Origin: CAVRUH01 sp963822595
GTDB lineage: Bacteria > Chlamydiota > Chlamydiia > Chlamydiales > Waddliaceae
DNA: 64,000 nt
Assembly (NCBI GenBank): GCA_963822595.1
Contig: CAWGIG010000002.1
Span: forward strand, 186,001 to 250,000
Direction: 5' to 3'
The position numbers were made by a program, and so were the translations under genes. A model generated the notes under the pieces. That model saw nothing but the letters and a program-made list of their open reading frames with translations. It did not search any database and was not told the origin of the DNA. Positions 28,580 through 46,044 of this stretch are shown in pieces. Position 1 is the first letter of the stretch. The number at the start of each line of letters is the position of its first letter.

Positions 28580-29012
28580 ATGGCCAAAAAGAAAGTAGAA
28601 AAAATTATTAAGTTGCAGATCCCAGCCGGGAAAGCAAACCCAGCACCTCCAATCGGTCCCGCTCTCGGTTCCGCCGGAGTGAACATCATGGCGTTCTGCA
28701 AAGAATTTAACGCAAAAACACAAGGCGAAGGGGGCAACATCCTCCCTACAGTGATCACTGTTTACTCAGATAAATCATTCACCTTTATTACTAAACAACC
28801 CCCTGTTGCTCGAGTTAATTAAGAAAGCCGTTGGAGTCGAAAAAGGCTCAGGCGTTCCTAACAGAGATAAAGTGGGTAAAATTACTCGTGCTCAAGCAGA
28901 AAAAATTGCAGAACAAAAAATGCAAGATATGAACTCAAGAAGCCGTGATGCCGCCGTCAAAATTGTTGCCGGTACAGCACGCTCCATGGGTATCGATTTT
29001 GTAGAAGCATAA
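28580..29012 (+). CDS. rplK: Ribosomal protein L11 (one frameshift)
   Basis: Binds 23S rRNA in the GTPase-associated centre. N-terminal IIKLQIPAGKANPAPPIGPA; C-terminal MNSRSRDAAVKIVAGTA and RSMGIDFVEA. At GCT-C-GAG (near 28809) one extra C breaks the frame; bridged, it reads KQPPVAELIKKAVGVEKGSG, giving ~143 residues, the family length. Start ATG 28580 follows AAGGAAT. Confidence 0.9.
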
Positions 29013-29025
29013 AACAAAGGAAAAT

Positions 29026-29724
29026 ATGGGTCGTCCAAGTAAAAGAACTCGGGAGATAGAGAAAGTTGTGGGAGAGCCAAAAGCTTATTCCATCAACGAT
29101 GCTATCGCTATGTTAAAGAAATGTCCTCCGGTCAAATTTGACCAGTCGATGGACATTTCTGTTCATGTTGGCGTCGACCCTCGTAGAAACGATCAGCAGG
29201 TAAGAGGTACTGTATCACTACCGAATGGTACAGGTAAAACAATCTCTGTCCTTGTTTTCGCTAAAGGCGACAAGGTCAAAGAAGCTCTTGCTGCAGGCGC
29301 AGATTACGCGGGAAGTGACGAACTATTCGAAAAAGTTCAGGGGGGATGGACAGGCTTTGATGCTGTCATTGCTACTCCTGACTTAATGCGCGACGTGGGT
29401 AAACTCGGTAAGGTCCTCGGACCTCGCGGCTTAATGCCGACACCGAAGGCTGGAACGGTCACCACTGACATCGCTAAAGCTATTAAGGAATTGAAGGGCG
29501 GTAAGATCGAATTTAAACTCGATCGTAGTAGCGTTATCAATAATGGAGTCGGTAAGATTTCATTTGAAGAAGCAAAAATTGCTGAAAACGTGAGAGCGTT
29601 TATCTCAGCTCTATTGCGCGCTAAGCCTGCCAGTGCAAAGGGGAACTATCTCAAAAATGTGACCTTGTCGTCTACGATGGGTCCTGGATTAAAGATTGAC
29701 TCCCGTGAATTTGAAGTAACGTGA
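29026..29724 (+). CDS. rplA: Ribosomal protein L1
   Basis: 232 residues, intact. Typical blocks are FDQSMDISVHVGVDPRRNDQ, VRGTVSLPNGTGK, LGKVLGPRGLMPTPKAGTVT and LKGGKIEFKLDRS. L1 stalk protein; in many bacteria also a translational repressor of the L11-L1 operon. Starts 14 bases after rplK, consistent with one operon. Confidence 0.96.
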   Translation: MGRPSKRTREIEKVVGEPKAYSINDAIAMLKKCPPVKFDQSMDISVHVGVDPRRNDQQVRGTVSLPNGTGKTISVLVFAKGDKVKEALAAGADYAGSDELFEKVQGGWTGFDAVIATPDLMRDVGKLGKVLGPRGLMPTPKAGTVTTDIAKAIKELKGGKIEFKLDRSSVINNGVGKISFEEAKIAENVRAFISALLRAKPASAKGNYLKNVTLSSTMGPGLKIDSREFEVT

Positions 29725-29734
29725 GGGATCGACA

Positions 29735-30256
29735 ATGAGAGAAGCAAAGCAATTTCTATTAGATGAAGTGACCGACCAGATGGACCAATACAAGTCCTTT
29801 CTCATCATGCGGTATACAGGCCTAACGGCTAATGCTGCGAATGAGTTAAGACGCGAGGTTGCCAAAACTGGCGGAAACGTGGAGATCCTCCGTAAAAGAC
29901 TATTGATTAAAGCTGCCAAAAAAGCGGGTGTTGAACTGACGCTTGAGCAGCTTGGGGGACATATTGGTCTCATCTTTGCGGGTCCGGATGCTATCCATAC
30001 GACTAAAATGGCTATTCGCTTCGGAAAAGATGCGGGTAATGTGATAGAATTGATTGGTGGTAACATCGATGGACAGATGTACACAGGCGAGCAAGTTGAA
30101 ATCTTGTCTACACTTCCAAGTAAAGATGAAATGCGTGCCCAACTGCTTAGCGTATTTGAGGCTCCAATGTCTCAAACACTAGCTGTGATGGATTCCATGC
30201 TAACAAGCGTACTCTTCTGCATGGATAACCATGCGAAGGCTGAAATCAAAGAGTAA
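29735..30256 (+). CDS. rplJ: Ribosomal protein L10
   Basis: 173 residues, intact. MREAKQFLLDEVTDQMDQYK, then SFLIMRYTGLTANAANELR and GGNVEILRKRLLIKAAKKAG are L10-like. It anchors L7/L12 dimers on the ribosome; the C-terminal helix binds L12. Starts 10 bases after the rplA stop. Confidence 0.94.
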   Translation: MREAKQFLLDEVTDQMDQYKSFLIMRYTGLTANAANELRREVAKTGGNVEILRKRLLIKAAKKAGVELTLEQLGGHIGLIFAGPDAIHTTKMAIRFGKDAGNVIELIGGNIDGQMYTGEQVEILSTLPSKDEMRAQLLSVFEAPMSQTLAVMDSMLTSVLFCMDNHAKAEIKE

Positions 30257-30289
30257 AAAAATATAGATTAACATTAGAGAGGTAATATC

Positions 30290-30679
30290 GTGAGCAACAA
30301 AACAGAAGAACTCGTACAACAACTCAGTCAATTGACTGTATTGGAACTATCCGAGTTGAAGAAAAAACTAGAAGATCACTGGGGTGTAAAAGCTTCAGCT
30401 CCTGCAGCAGTAATGGCAGCAGCCCCAGCGGGCGCAGCTGCACCTGCAGTTGAAGAATCCACAGATTTCTTGGTCACATTGGATGAAGCTCCAGCTGACA
30501 AGAAAATCGCTATCATTAAAGTCGTCCGTGAAATTACAGGCCTCGGCTTGAAAGAAGCGAAAGATCTCGTAGAATCTACACCTAAACCATTAAAGCCATC
30601 TGCTCCTAAAGCAGAAGCTGAAGAAATCAAGAAAAAGGTTACTGAAGCAGGCGGAAAAGTCTCATTAAAAGGACTTTAA
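30290..30679 (+). CDS. rplL: Ribosomal protein L7/L12
   Basis: 129 residues from a GTG start at 30290 with GAGAGGT upstream. The N-terminal dimerisation part (VQQLSQLTVLELSELKKKLE) is followed by an Ala-rich hinge and the C-terminal domain KKIAIIKVVREITGLGLKEA, KDLVESTPKPLK, AGGKVSLKGL. Intact. Stalk protein that recruits translation factors. Confidence 0.96.
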   Translation: MSNKTEELVQQLSQLTVLELSELKKKLEDHWGVKASAPAAVMAAAPAGAAAPAVEESTDFLVTLDEAPADKKIAIIKVVREITGLGLKEAKDLVESTPKPLKPSAPKAEAEEIKKKVTEAGGKVSLKGL

Positions 30680-30700
30680 TCTCAATATTGTTAGTGTGAA

Positions 30701-30775
30701 CCAGGCACAAGACAGCCAGCGTGGCTCTCTTGTGCTTGGTATTATTCATTTGTTTTGTTTTTTTTAGCGAATATA
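30701..30775 (+). terminator. rplL-rpoB intergenic hairpin (attenuator-like)
   Basis: 18-base arms (30701-30718 and 30722-30739) with mismatches, tight 3-base loop, and a T-rich run only ~24 bases further (30759-30775). It resembles the position of the partial terminator/RNase III site between rplL and rpoB in enterobacteria; function here inferred. Confidence 0.6.
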
Positions 30776-30793
30776 TACCAGGAGTCCAGGGTA

Positions 30794-34574
<3,781 letters not shown>

Positions 34575-34641
34575 AAGATATATTCCGCTAATGGCTAAAG
34601 TTTAGTACACAAAACGTCATATAATTATAGAGGAGACATTC

Positions 34642-38844
<4,203 letters not shown>

Positions 38845-38942
38845 TCAAGGCGATGGACAGCATGGACGACATGGACTGAATGGACTATGGACATTTGGTC
38901 AGTGTTCATGTTGACCTTACAGTCCTTGTCGTTCATTTAAAC

Positions 38943-38975
38943 GCAAACCATTATCATTTAATGGTTTGCTTTTTG
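38943..38975 (+). terminator. Rho-independent terminator of the rpoBC operon
   Basis: 11-base perfect arms GCAAACCATTA (38943-38953) and TAATGGTTTGC (38959-38969), 5-base loop, followed immediately by TTTTTG. It lies ~100 bases after the rpoC stop; between them are ATGGAC-type words like those at 25703. Confidence 0.88.
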
Positions 38976-39069
38976 TTTTCTATTTTTTTCAAATATTTAT
39001 AAGTAATCGTATTTTCCTATTTCGCTTTTTGTTACTATGAGGTTATTAAAGTAGTCAAAAGGTGGGCTT

Positions 39070-40761
39070 ATGGAAAATATTTGGTTAGAGCAATATCCAG
39101 AAGAAGTACCTCAGTCCATCGACCCTGATATTTACCTTTCCATCATCGATATGGTAGACCAAGCCTGCCAAAAATATAACCATAAAGAAGCTATCACTAG
39201 TTATGGTTCATCATTAAGCTATTGTGAAATGATGAATCTGTCAGAAAAATTTGCAACTTATTTGCAAAAGGAACTCAAATTAAAAAAGGGTGATCGGATT
39301 GGGATCATGTTACCCAATCTTCTTCAATATATTATAACCATGATAGGAGCCCTTAGAGCTGGTTTAATTGTGGTCAATATTAATCCGATGTACACTAAAC
39401 GCGAGCTGACTCATCAACTCGTAGACGCTGATGTAAATACAATTGTTATCTTAAAGAATTTTTGCAATACATTAGAAGCTTCCCTGCCCGAAGTTAATAT
39501 AAAAAATATCATCGTCACCGGGGTCGGCGACTTATTCAGCTTTCCAAAAAGGGCGATAGTCAATTTTACTGTGAGTTATATAAAACGACTTATCCCTCGA
39601 TACCATCTTCCTCATGCAGTTTCATTAAACAGAGCCATAGAAATTGGGGGATGGTTAAAGTTTGAACCGGTACCTTTAAACGGTGATGATATCGCTTTCC
39701 TCCAGTATACGGGAGGAACTACAGGCGTTTCGAAAGGGGCAATTTTAACACACAGAAATATATGTGCCAATTCAATACAGAGTTACACATGGATGAGCCC
39801 ACTTTACAAGGAAGGACAAGAAAATGTTCTCTTACCTCTTCCCCTCTATCATATTTATTCTTTACAAACCTTTTTTATTTTTATGAATTTCGGAGCTAAC
39901 ACAACGCTCATCTCTGACCCGAGAAAAATTCCCGAGCTTGTAAAAGTGATAAGGAAAACAAAATTCACAGTGATTGTCGGACTAAATACTCTCTTTAGAG
40001 GGTTGCTCCTGAATAAAGAATTCAGAAATTTAGATTTTTCAGATTTAATATGCACAACTGCCGGAGCGATGTTGACAACTCGTGAAGTTGCTAACGATTG
40101 GGAAAAAGTTACCGGAAATGCAATCTCGCAAGGTTATGGTCTTACTGAAGCGAGTCCCATTGTTACCTTTCCATCTTTTAAAGATCATTTTTTTGATGCT
40201 ACAGTGGGTTACCCCATTCCAAGCACAGAAGTGAAAATTGTCGATGAGAATGGGAGCCCTGTCTCTTTTGGGGCCATTGGCGAGCTCCTTGTAAAAGGGC
40301 CTCAAGTCATGAGGGGATATTGGAATATGCCTGAAGAAACGGCAAAGGTTTTGAGTAGTGATGGATGGTTGAAAACAGGGGATTTAGCGACCATGGATGA
40401 ACAAGGAAAAATATCCATTGTTGATCGTGTTAAGGACATGATTTCGGTGTCAGGGCTTAAGGTCTATCCAAATGAAGTCGAAGAAGTTTTAATGTCTCAT
40501 CCGGGAATACTCGAAGCGGCTGTCGTGGGTGAACAAGACCAAGCTCATGGAGAAATTGTTAAAGCTTTTGTTGTTCTAAAAAATAAAAAATTAACAAAAG
40601 AAGAGATCATTAAATATTGTCATGAAAATTTGACACACTACAAAGTTCCGAAAATCATCGTTTTCGTGGCGGAACTTCCCAAATCTCCTGTAGGAAAAAC
40701 CCTCAGAAGGCTGCTAAGAGCCCATCCCACTCCGCCCGACAAAGCCCGCAAAAAAGTCTGA
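39070..40761 (+). CDS. Long-chain acyl-CoA synthetase (AMP-binding)
   Basis: 563 residues, full ANL superfamily enzyme. P-loop motif LQYTGGTTGVSKGAILTHRN near residue 215; QGYGLTEASP; DGWLKTGDLA with the hinge Asp; catalytic Lys in PKSPVGKTLRR near the C-terminus. It activates fatty acids to acyl-CoA via acyl-AMP in the cytoplasm or at the inner membrane. FadD-like, but the exact chain-length specificity cannot be read. Start ATG 39070 after AAAGGTGG. It stands alone between the rpoC terminator and the repeat array. Confidence 0.9.
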   Translation: MENIWLEQYPEEVPQSIDPDIYLSIIDMVDQACQKYNHKEAITSYGSSLSYCEMMNLSEKFATYLQKELKLKKGDRIGIMLPNLLQYIITMIGALRAGLIVVNINPMYTKRELTHQLVDADVNTIVILKNFCNTLEASLPEVNIKNIIVTGVGDLFSFPKRAIVNFTVSYIKRLIPRYHLPHAVSLNRAIEIGGWLKFEPVPLNGDDIAFLQYTGGTTGVSKGAILTHRNICANSIQSYTWMSPLYKEGQENVLLPLPLYHIYSLQTFFIFMNFGANTTLISDPRKIPELVKVIRKTKFTVIVGLNTLFRGLLLNKEFRNLDFSDLICTTAGAMLTTREVANDWEKVTGNAISQGYGLTEASPIVTFPSFKDHFFDATVGYPIPSTEVKIVDENGSPVSFGAIGELLVKGPQVMRGYWNMPEETAKVLSSDGWLKTGDLATMDEQGKISIVDRVKDMISVSGLKVYPNEVEEVLMSHPGILEAAVVGEQDQAHGEIVKAFVVLKNKKLTKEEIIKYCHENLTHYKVPKIIVFVAELPKSPVGKTLRRLLRAHPTPPDKARKKV

Positions 40762-40910
40762 ATCAAAAAAGAAATTGTTCCAAATTTATCACAATATTCT
40801 ATATTCAACCAACTTAAACTCAAAAAAAGGAGATGGCTCCGGCATTGAAAGAAGTGCTTGATGCCCTTTAAGGGTTGTCTACAAATCTTTTCCTTGACGT
40901 TGCAAGTGTT

Positions 40911-42168
40911 GCAGTAGAATCAGTCGCTCTTCGCGATGCGCTCCGAGCTCTATGGTAACACTTGATCTACCCCGGGTTCCGATGCGTCACCCGGGGCTCT
41001 AATGGATACGTCCTTCGCGATGCGCTCCCGGACTCATGAAATCTTCCCATCGTTCCGATGCGTCACGGTGGGCTCTAATGGGTACGTCCTTCGCGATGCG
41101 CTCCCGGACTCATGAAATCTTCCCACCGTTCCGATGCGTCACAATGGGCTCTAATGGATACGTCCTTCGCGACTGCGCTCCGGACTCATGAAATCTTCCC
41201 ACCGTTCCGATGCGTCACGGTGGGCTCTAATGGATACGTCCTTCGCGATGCGCTCCGGACTCATGAAATCTTCCCACCGTTCCGATGCGTCACGGTGGGC
41301 TCTAATGGGTATGTCCTTCGCGATGCGCTCCCGGACTCATGAAATCTTCCCACCGTTCCGATGCGTCACGGTGGGCTCTAATGGGTACGTCCTTCGCGAT
41401 GCGCTCCCGGACTCATGAAATCTTCCCACCGTTCCGATGCGTCACAGTGGGCTCTAATGGGTACGTCCTTCGCGATGCGCTCCCGGACTCATGAAATCTT
41501 CCCACCGTTCCGATGCGTCACAGTGGGCTCTAATGGGTACGTCCTTCGCGATGCGCTCCCGGACTTATGAAATCTTCCCACCGTTCCGATGCGTCACAGT
41601 GGGCTCTAATGGGTACGTCCTTCGCGATGCGCTCCCGGACTCATGAAATCTTCCCACCGTTCCGATGCGTCACGGTGGGCTCTAATGGATACGTCCTTCG
41701 CGATGCGCTCCCGGACTCATGAAATCTTCCCACCGTTCCGATGCGTCACGGTGGGCTCTAATGGATACGTCCTTCGCGATGCGCTCCGGACTCATGAAAT
41801 CTTCCCACCGTTCCGATGCGTCACGGTGGGCTCTAATGGGTACGTCCTTCGCGATGCGCTCCCGGACTCATGAAATCTTCCCACCGTTCCGATGCGTCAC
41901 GGTGGGCTCTAATGGGTACGTCCTTCGCGATGCGCTCCCGGACTCATGAAATCTTCCCACCGTTCCGATGCGTCACGGTGGGCTCTAATGGGTACGTCCT
42001 TCGCGATGCGCTCCCGGACTCATGAAATCACTTTATTATTCCTGAGTCCGGAGCGCATCGCGAAGGACGTACCCATTAGAGCCCCGGGTGACGCATCGGA
42101 ACCCGGGGTAGATCAAGTGTTACCATAGAGCTCGGAGCGCATCGCGAAGAGCGACTGATTCAGCTGCG
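40911..42168. repeat. Fold-back element with internal 76-bp tandem array
   Basis: The outer arms match those of the 23.4-kb element: left from ~40911 (AATCAGTCGCTCTTCGCGATG) and right ending ~42168. Between them the inner unit is repeated about 13-14 times (41036-42030), period 75-76 bases. Each unit contains its own small palindrome, CCACCGT...ACGGTGG, flanking TCCGATGCGTCA. Units vary at few positions (CGGTGGG/CAGTGGG, CTCCGG/CTCCCGG). It accounts for the gene-free stretch 40762-42186; short open frames in it are repeat by-products. It separates the acyl-CoA ligase from the convergent valS. Confidence 0.92.
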
Positions 42169-42186
42169 GCACTTCCCCTCACGATG

Positions 42187-45030
42187 CTAATCCAACTGTA
42201 TTAATTTGCCTTCGATTTCTTTGAGCTTATTTTCTGTTTGCAACAACGCTTCGCGCTGCTTTTCAATAAGCGCGGGCGGCGCTCTTTCCACAAATTCCTT
42301 ATTTTCAAGCTGCAGGCGCATCTTTTCTAGCGAAACCACCGTCTTCTCTTTTTCTTTTTCTAGACGTAACTTTTCCGCTTGCTTGAGCTCCTCCGGCATC
42401 GAGATGACCACTTTAAGTGTGTCAACCAAACCCGTAGAGGCAAATCCGATATGCTCCGGCAGCGCATGATGAAACGTTACAGAATTTGTTTTCACTAACG
42501 CTGTAACAATATTCATATTCGCTTTGACTTTAGCAAAAATAGGGTCTTTTTCAGATCCTACAATATGCACATCCACGCCTGTTCCTGGAGGTATTTTCAT
42601 TTCCCCGCGAATATTCCGGATGACATAAACAACCTCTCCTAGTGTTCTAAAACTGTCGTTGATTTCTTGTTTCATATCGCTTTGTCTGATGACTTTCGGA
42701 TAAGGAGCAATCATGCAAGAATGACATTGCAGGGCTGTAATGGTTTCCTGAGTGTAAGGATCTATTTTTCCTGCAGCTTTAACCCCATCAAAACGTTCTT
42801 TCAAGATTTGGAAAAGCTCTTCCGTAATAAACGGCGCCATCGGATGGATCAGGCGAATGGCATTGCACAAAATAATCACGAGAAGTTTTTGTTTGTTTTT
42901 GCGTTCCTGCGGAGTTCCTACTTTTCCAAATAAGGATGGCTTTGCTATCTCAAGATAATACGAGCAAAATTCATCCCAGAAGAAGTCGTAGGCCTCTTGA
43001 GCCGCTTGGTCGAATTGGTAGGTTTCGAGATTATGATTTACATCTTGCGATATCCTGTTTAAAACGGACAAAATCCACTTGTCTTCCAAGCTAAAGAGAG
43101 ATTCATCCATGCCTTGGGAAAGTTCTTCTGCGCTAAGAGGGGAGTCGCCCTCCAAATTCATGAAGACAAAGCGGGCTCCGTTCCACATTTTATTTGTGAA
43201 GTTCTTGAACTCTTCAAAGCGTCGGCGATCCAGATCGATTTGCCAAGCTTGACTTGCACTGGCGCAAAGAGCCATCCGCAGGGCATCCGTTCCATATTGA
43301 TCAATGATCTCCATTGGATCGATAACGTTGCCTTTGGACTTAGACATTTTTTCCCATTTAAATTGGACGTCTTTTGGTGTGGGTTTTCCAAGATCATATT
43401 CCAAGCGCTCGTCATTGTTGACATACTCGATGCCGCCTTCTTTCTTTTCCCGCCAGTAGGATTTTCCGAAGATCAAACTGTGCAAATAAACTTCCGGGAA
43501 TGGGGGATTATCAAAGACATAAACGCCCATGAGGATCATCCGAGCCACCCAAAAGAATAGTATGTCGTGTCCGGTTACCATGGTGGAGTTAGGATAATAC
43601 TTTTTTAGTTCCACAGTGTTGTCAGGCCATCCAAGGGTCGCAAATGGCCATAGTTGCGAGGAAAACCACGTGTCGAGAACATCCGGGTCTTGGATCCAAT
43701 CCTCGGGATTATCTTGCGCTTCTTTAGGAATACCTTCTCCGATGTGGCAAATCATTTGATCGGGATTTTTTTTGTTGTACCAGATAGGAATCCGATGTCC
43801 CCACCAGAGTTGCCGGCTGATGCACCAGTCGCGAAGATTATCTATCCAATGAAAGTAGGTGTTTTGCCAGCTTGGAGGGATGATGTTAACTTGACCTTCT
43901 TGGACAACTTCTCGAAGCTTTTGTTTGAATCCTGTCATCCGGACAAACCACTGTTTTGAAAGATAGGGTTCGATAACGGCCTTGGAGCGATAGGAGACGC
44001 CCACTCGGTTTGTGTAGGGTTCGATTTTATCTACGAGTTCGAGCTCTTTCATCTCTTTGACAACGGCTTTTCGGGCTTCGGCCATTGAAAGACCGGCGAA
44101 CTTACCGCCATTTTTATTGATGGTCCCGTTGGGTTCCATGATGTTGATGAATGGTAGGCTGTGTCTTAAACCGATTTCGTAGTCGTTAGGGTCGTGTGCG
44201 GGGGTGATTTTGACGATTCCTGTACCAAATTCAGGATCTACATGCTCATCGGCGATAATGGGGATTTCTCGATCCATCAAGGGTAAATTGACAGTTTTTC
44301 CAATAAAATTAGCCCATTTGGGGTCTTTGGGGGATACGGCGATGGCTACGTCGCCAAGCATTGTTTCGGGACGCGTTGTAGCGATATGCATATGGCCAGT
44401 GCCATCTATTAATGGGTATTTAAAGAAATAAAGGAACCCTTGCCGCTCTTCGTATTCCACTTCATCGTCGGCGAGGGCTGTTTGGGTGACGGGATCCCAG
44501 TTAACGAGGTAATCGCCGCGGTAAATCAAATTATCGTCGAATAATTTTTTGAAAAGGGTGCGTACGGCGCGGTTATTTCCTTCATCCATGGTGAAACGAA
44601 GGCGACTCCAATCGCAGGAACACCCGAGTTTTTTAAATTGATTTAGGATGAGCGATTCGCTATTTTCTTTCCATTCCCAGACGTGTTTTAGGAACTCTTC
44701 GCGGGTGAAATCGCCGCGGCGTTTGCCCAGGGTTTTGATGAGGTGACGTTCGACGACCGTTTGTGTGGCAATGCCCGCGTGGTCGGTTCCGGGAACCCAT
44801 AGAACGTCGAATCCGAGCATTCTTTTCCAGCGGATGAGGATATCTTCTAAGGTACCGCCCAGGGCGTGGCCCATATGGAGGACGCCGGTGACATTGGGAG
44901 GGGGGATGACGATGCAGTAGGGAGGTTTATTGGAATGGGGGTCAGGTTTAAAGTAATTATTTTTCTCCCAAAAAGCGTACCAGTTGGAATCGACAGTTTT
45001 AGGGTCGTATGTTTTGGCAATTTCTTTCAT
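42187..45030 (-). CDS. valS: Valyl-tRNA synthetase
   Basis: 947 residues, intact. The class I signature HIGH is seen as PPPNVTGVLHMGHALGG (His52-His55) and KMSKS as KMSKSKGNVIDP near residue 570. The editing domain contains TTRPETMLGDVA. The C-terminus (last ~65 residues) is a charged coiled coil rich in Lys/Glu/Leu, as usual for ValRS. It charges tRNA-Val in the cytoplasm. No frame break in 2.8 kb, in clear contrast with rpoB/rpoC. Confidence 0.97.
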   Translation of the reverse strand: MKEIAKTYDPKTVDSNWYAFWEKNNYFKPDPHSNKPPYCIVIPPPNVTGVLHMGHALGGTLEDILIRWKRMLGFDVLWVPGTDHAGIATQTVVERHLIKTLGKRRGDFTREEFLKHVWEWKENSESLILNQFKKLGCSCDWSRLRFTMDEGNNRAVRTLFKKLFDDNLIYRGDYLVNWDPVTQTALADDEVEYEERQGFLYFFKYPLIDGTGHMHIATTRPETMLGDVAIAVSPKDPKWANFIGKTVNLPLMDREIPIIADEHVDPEFGTGIVKITPAHDPNDYEIGLRHSLPFINIMEPNGTINKNGGKFAGLSMAEARKAVVKEMKELELVDKIEPYTNRVGVSYRSKAVIEPYLSKQWFVRMTGFKQKLREVVQEGQVNIIPPSWQNTYFHWIDNLRDWCISRQLWWGHRIPIWYNKKNPDQMICHIGEGIPKEAQDNPEDWIQDPDVLDTWFSSQLWPFATLGWPDNTVELKKYYPNSTMVTGHDILFFWVARMILMGVYVFDNPPFPEVYLHSLIFGKSYWREKKEGGIEYVNNDERLEYDLGKPTPKDVQFKWEKMSKSKGNVIDPMEIIDQYGTDALRMALCASASQAWQIDLDRRRFEEFKNFTNKMWNGARFVFMNLEGDSPLSAEELSQGMDESLFSLEDKWILSVLNRISQDVNHNLETYQFDQAAQEAYDFFWDEFCSYYLEIAKPSLFGKVGTPQERKNKQKLLVIILCNAIRLIHPMAPFITEELFQILKERFDGVKAAGKIDPYTQETITALQCHSCMIAPYPKVIRQSDMKQEINDSFRTLGEVVYVIRNIRGEMKIPPGTGVDVHIVGSEKDPIFAKVKANMNIVTALVKTNSVTFHHALPEHIGFASTGLVDTLKVVISMPEELKQAEKLRLEKEKEKTVVSLEKMRLQLENKEFVERAPPALIEKQREALLQTENKLKEIEGKLIQLD

Positions 45031-45138
45031 CGTGTTCTCCTATGCAAAAGAGCATAGCATAATCTATGTATGAAAAAAAAGAGGAAACATAACTCTTTAA
45101 TATGGTAAGTTCACGGAAAATGAACCTAAGGGATAAAG

Positions 45139-46044
45139 ATGGCTATTGAAATTTCGACGGAAATGATGAAGATCGGGGATATGGATTTCGAAGTGGATGT
45201 ATGCGGAGATCAGTCGAGCGAAAAACTCGCCCTATTTTTGCATGGATTTCCGGAGACCTCCTATGCCTGGCGTTATCAAATGCCATTATTTGCAGCGTTA
45301 GGCTATAAATGCTGGGCGCTCAATCAACGTGGGTATGGGAAAACAAGTTCGCCACAGGAAGTTGCATCCTATAATATGGAATACCTTATTGACGACGTGG
45401 CTAAAATAATCGATGCGTCAAAATGCAAGTCGGTCACGCTTATTGCGCATGATTTTGGCGCCGTTGTTGCCTGGAGGTTTGCTTTAACGCAAAAGAGGCC
45501 TCTTGAAAGATTGATTATCATGAATGTTCCCCATCCGAAAATATTCGCTAACGAAATAAAAAATTGGCGGCAGCTGAAAAAATCCTGGTATGTTTTTGTA
45601 TTTCAACTTCCTATATTTCCTGAGTATTACTTAACGAATAATCATGCCGACCGAATTTGTCGTCTATTTTATAAAGCTTTTGTTGATAGATCGAAAGTTT
45701 CAAAAGAAGCTATTAAAATATATAGACAAAATGCGTTAAGGCCAGGAGGGATGACTGCTATGTTAAATTGGTATCGTTCTGCCTTAAGAATGCCTTACAA
45801 CAAGGGAATTAACAATATCATAGATGTTCCAACTTTGATGATTTGGGGAGAAAAAGATATTGCCTTAGGGATTCATACTACAATTGGAACGGAAAAACTG
45901 GTGAAGGATTTTACGATCCGCTACCTTCCAGATACCGGACACTTTGTCCAGGAAGAGGCTCCTGAAAAGACGAATGAAATTATAACAGCATGGTTGCAAG
46001 GGAAGCCTGTGCCAGGGTCAAATATATTCCCTGGGGAACTTTAA
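45139..46044 (+). CDS. Alpha/beta hydrolase, epoxide-hydrolase-like
   Basis: 301 residues. Oxyanion-hole motif HGFPETSYAWRYQ (~residue 37), nucleophile elbow LIAHDFGAVVAWRF with Asp as nucleophile (~residue 107), and catalytic His in LPDTGHFVQEEAPE near 274. HGFPE plus an Asp nucleophile is typical of soluble epoxide hydrolases and haloalkane dehalogenases. Substrate unknown. The TAA at 46042-46044 overlaps the convergent cNMP-binding gene by four bases. ATG follows AAGGGATAAAG. Confidence 0.88.
   Translation: MAIEISTEMMKIGDMDFEVDVCGDQSSEKLALFLHGFPETSYAWRYQMPLFAALGYKCWALNQRGYGKTSSPQEVASYNMEYLIDDVAKIIDASKCKSVTLIAHDFGAVVAWRFALTQKRPLERLIIMNVPHPKIFANEIKNWRQLKKSWYVFVFQLPIFPEYYLTNNHADRICRLFYKAFVDRSKVSKEAIKIYRQNALRPGGMTAMLNWYRSALRMPYNKGINNIIDVPTLMIWGEKDIALGIHTTIGTEKLVKDFTIRYLPDTGHFVQEEAPEKTNEIITAWLQGKPVPGSNIFPGEL

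Noticed and set aside
41036..42030. CRISPR array
   Set aside because: The 76-bp units are contiguous and nearly identical along their whole length; there are no unique spacers and no cas genes.
41112..42128. Short ORFs of ~76 residues repeated through the array
   Set aside because: They are frames of the tandem repeat itself (same peptide over and over), lack ribosome sites and also arise in other frames.
40911..42168. Insertion sequence or transposon
   Set aside because: Long inverted arms are present, but there is no transposase frame and no recognisable target duplication.
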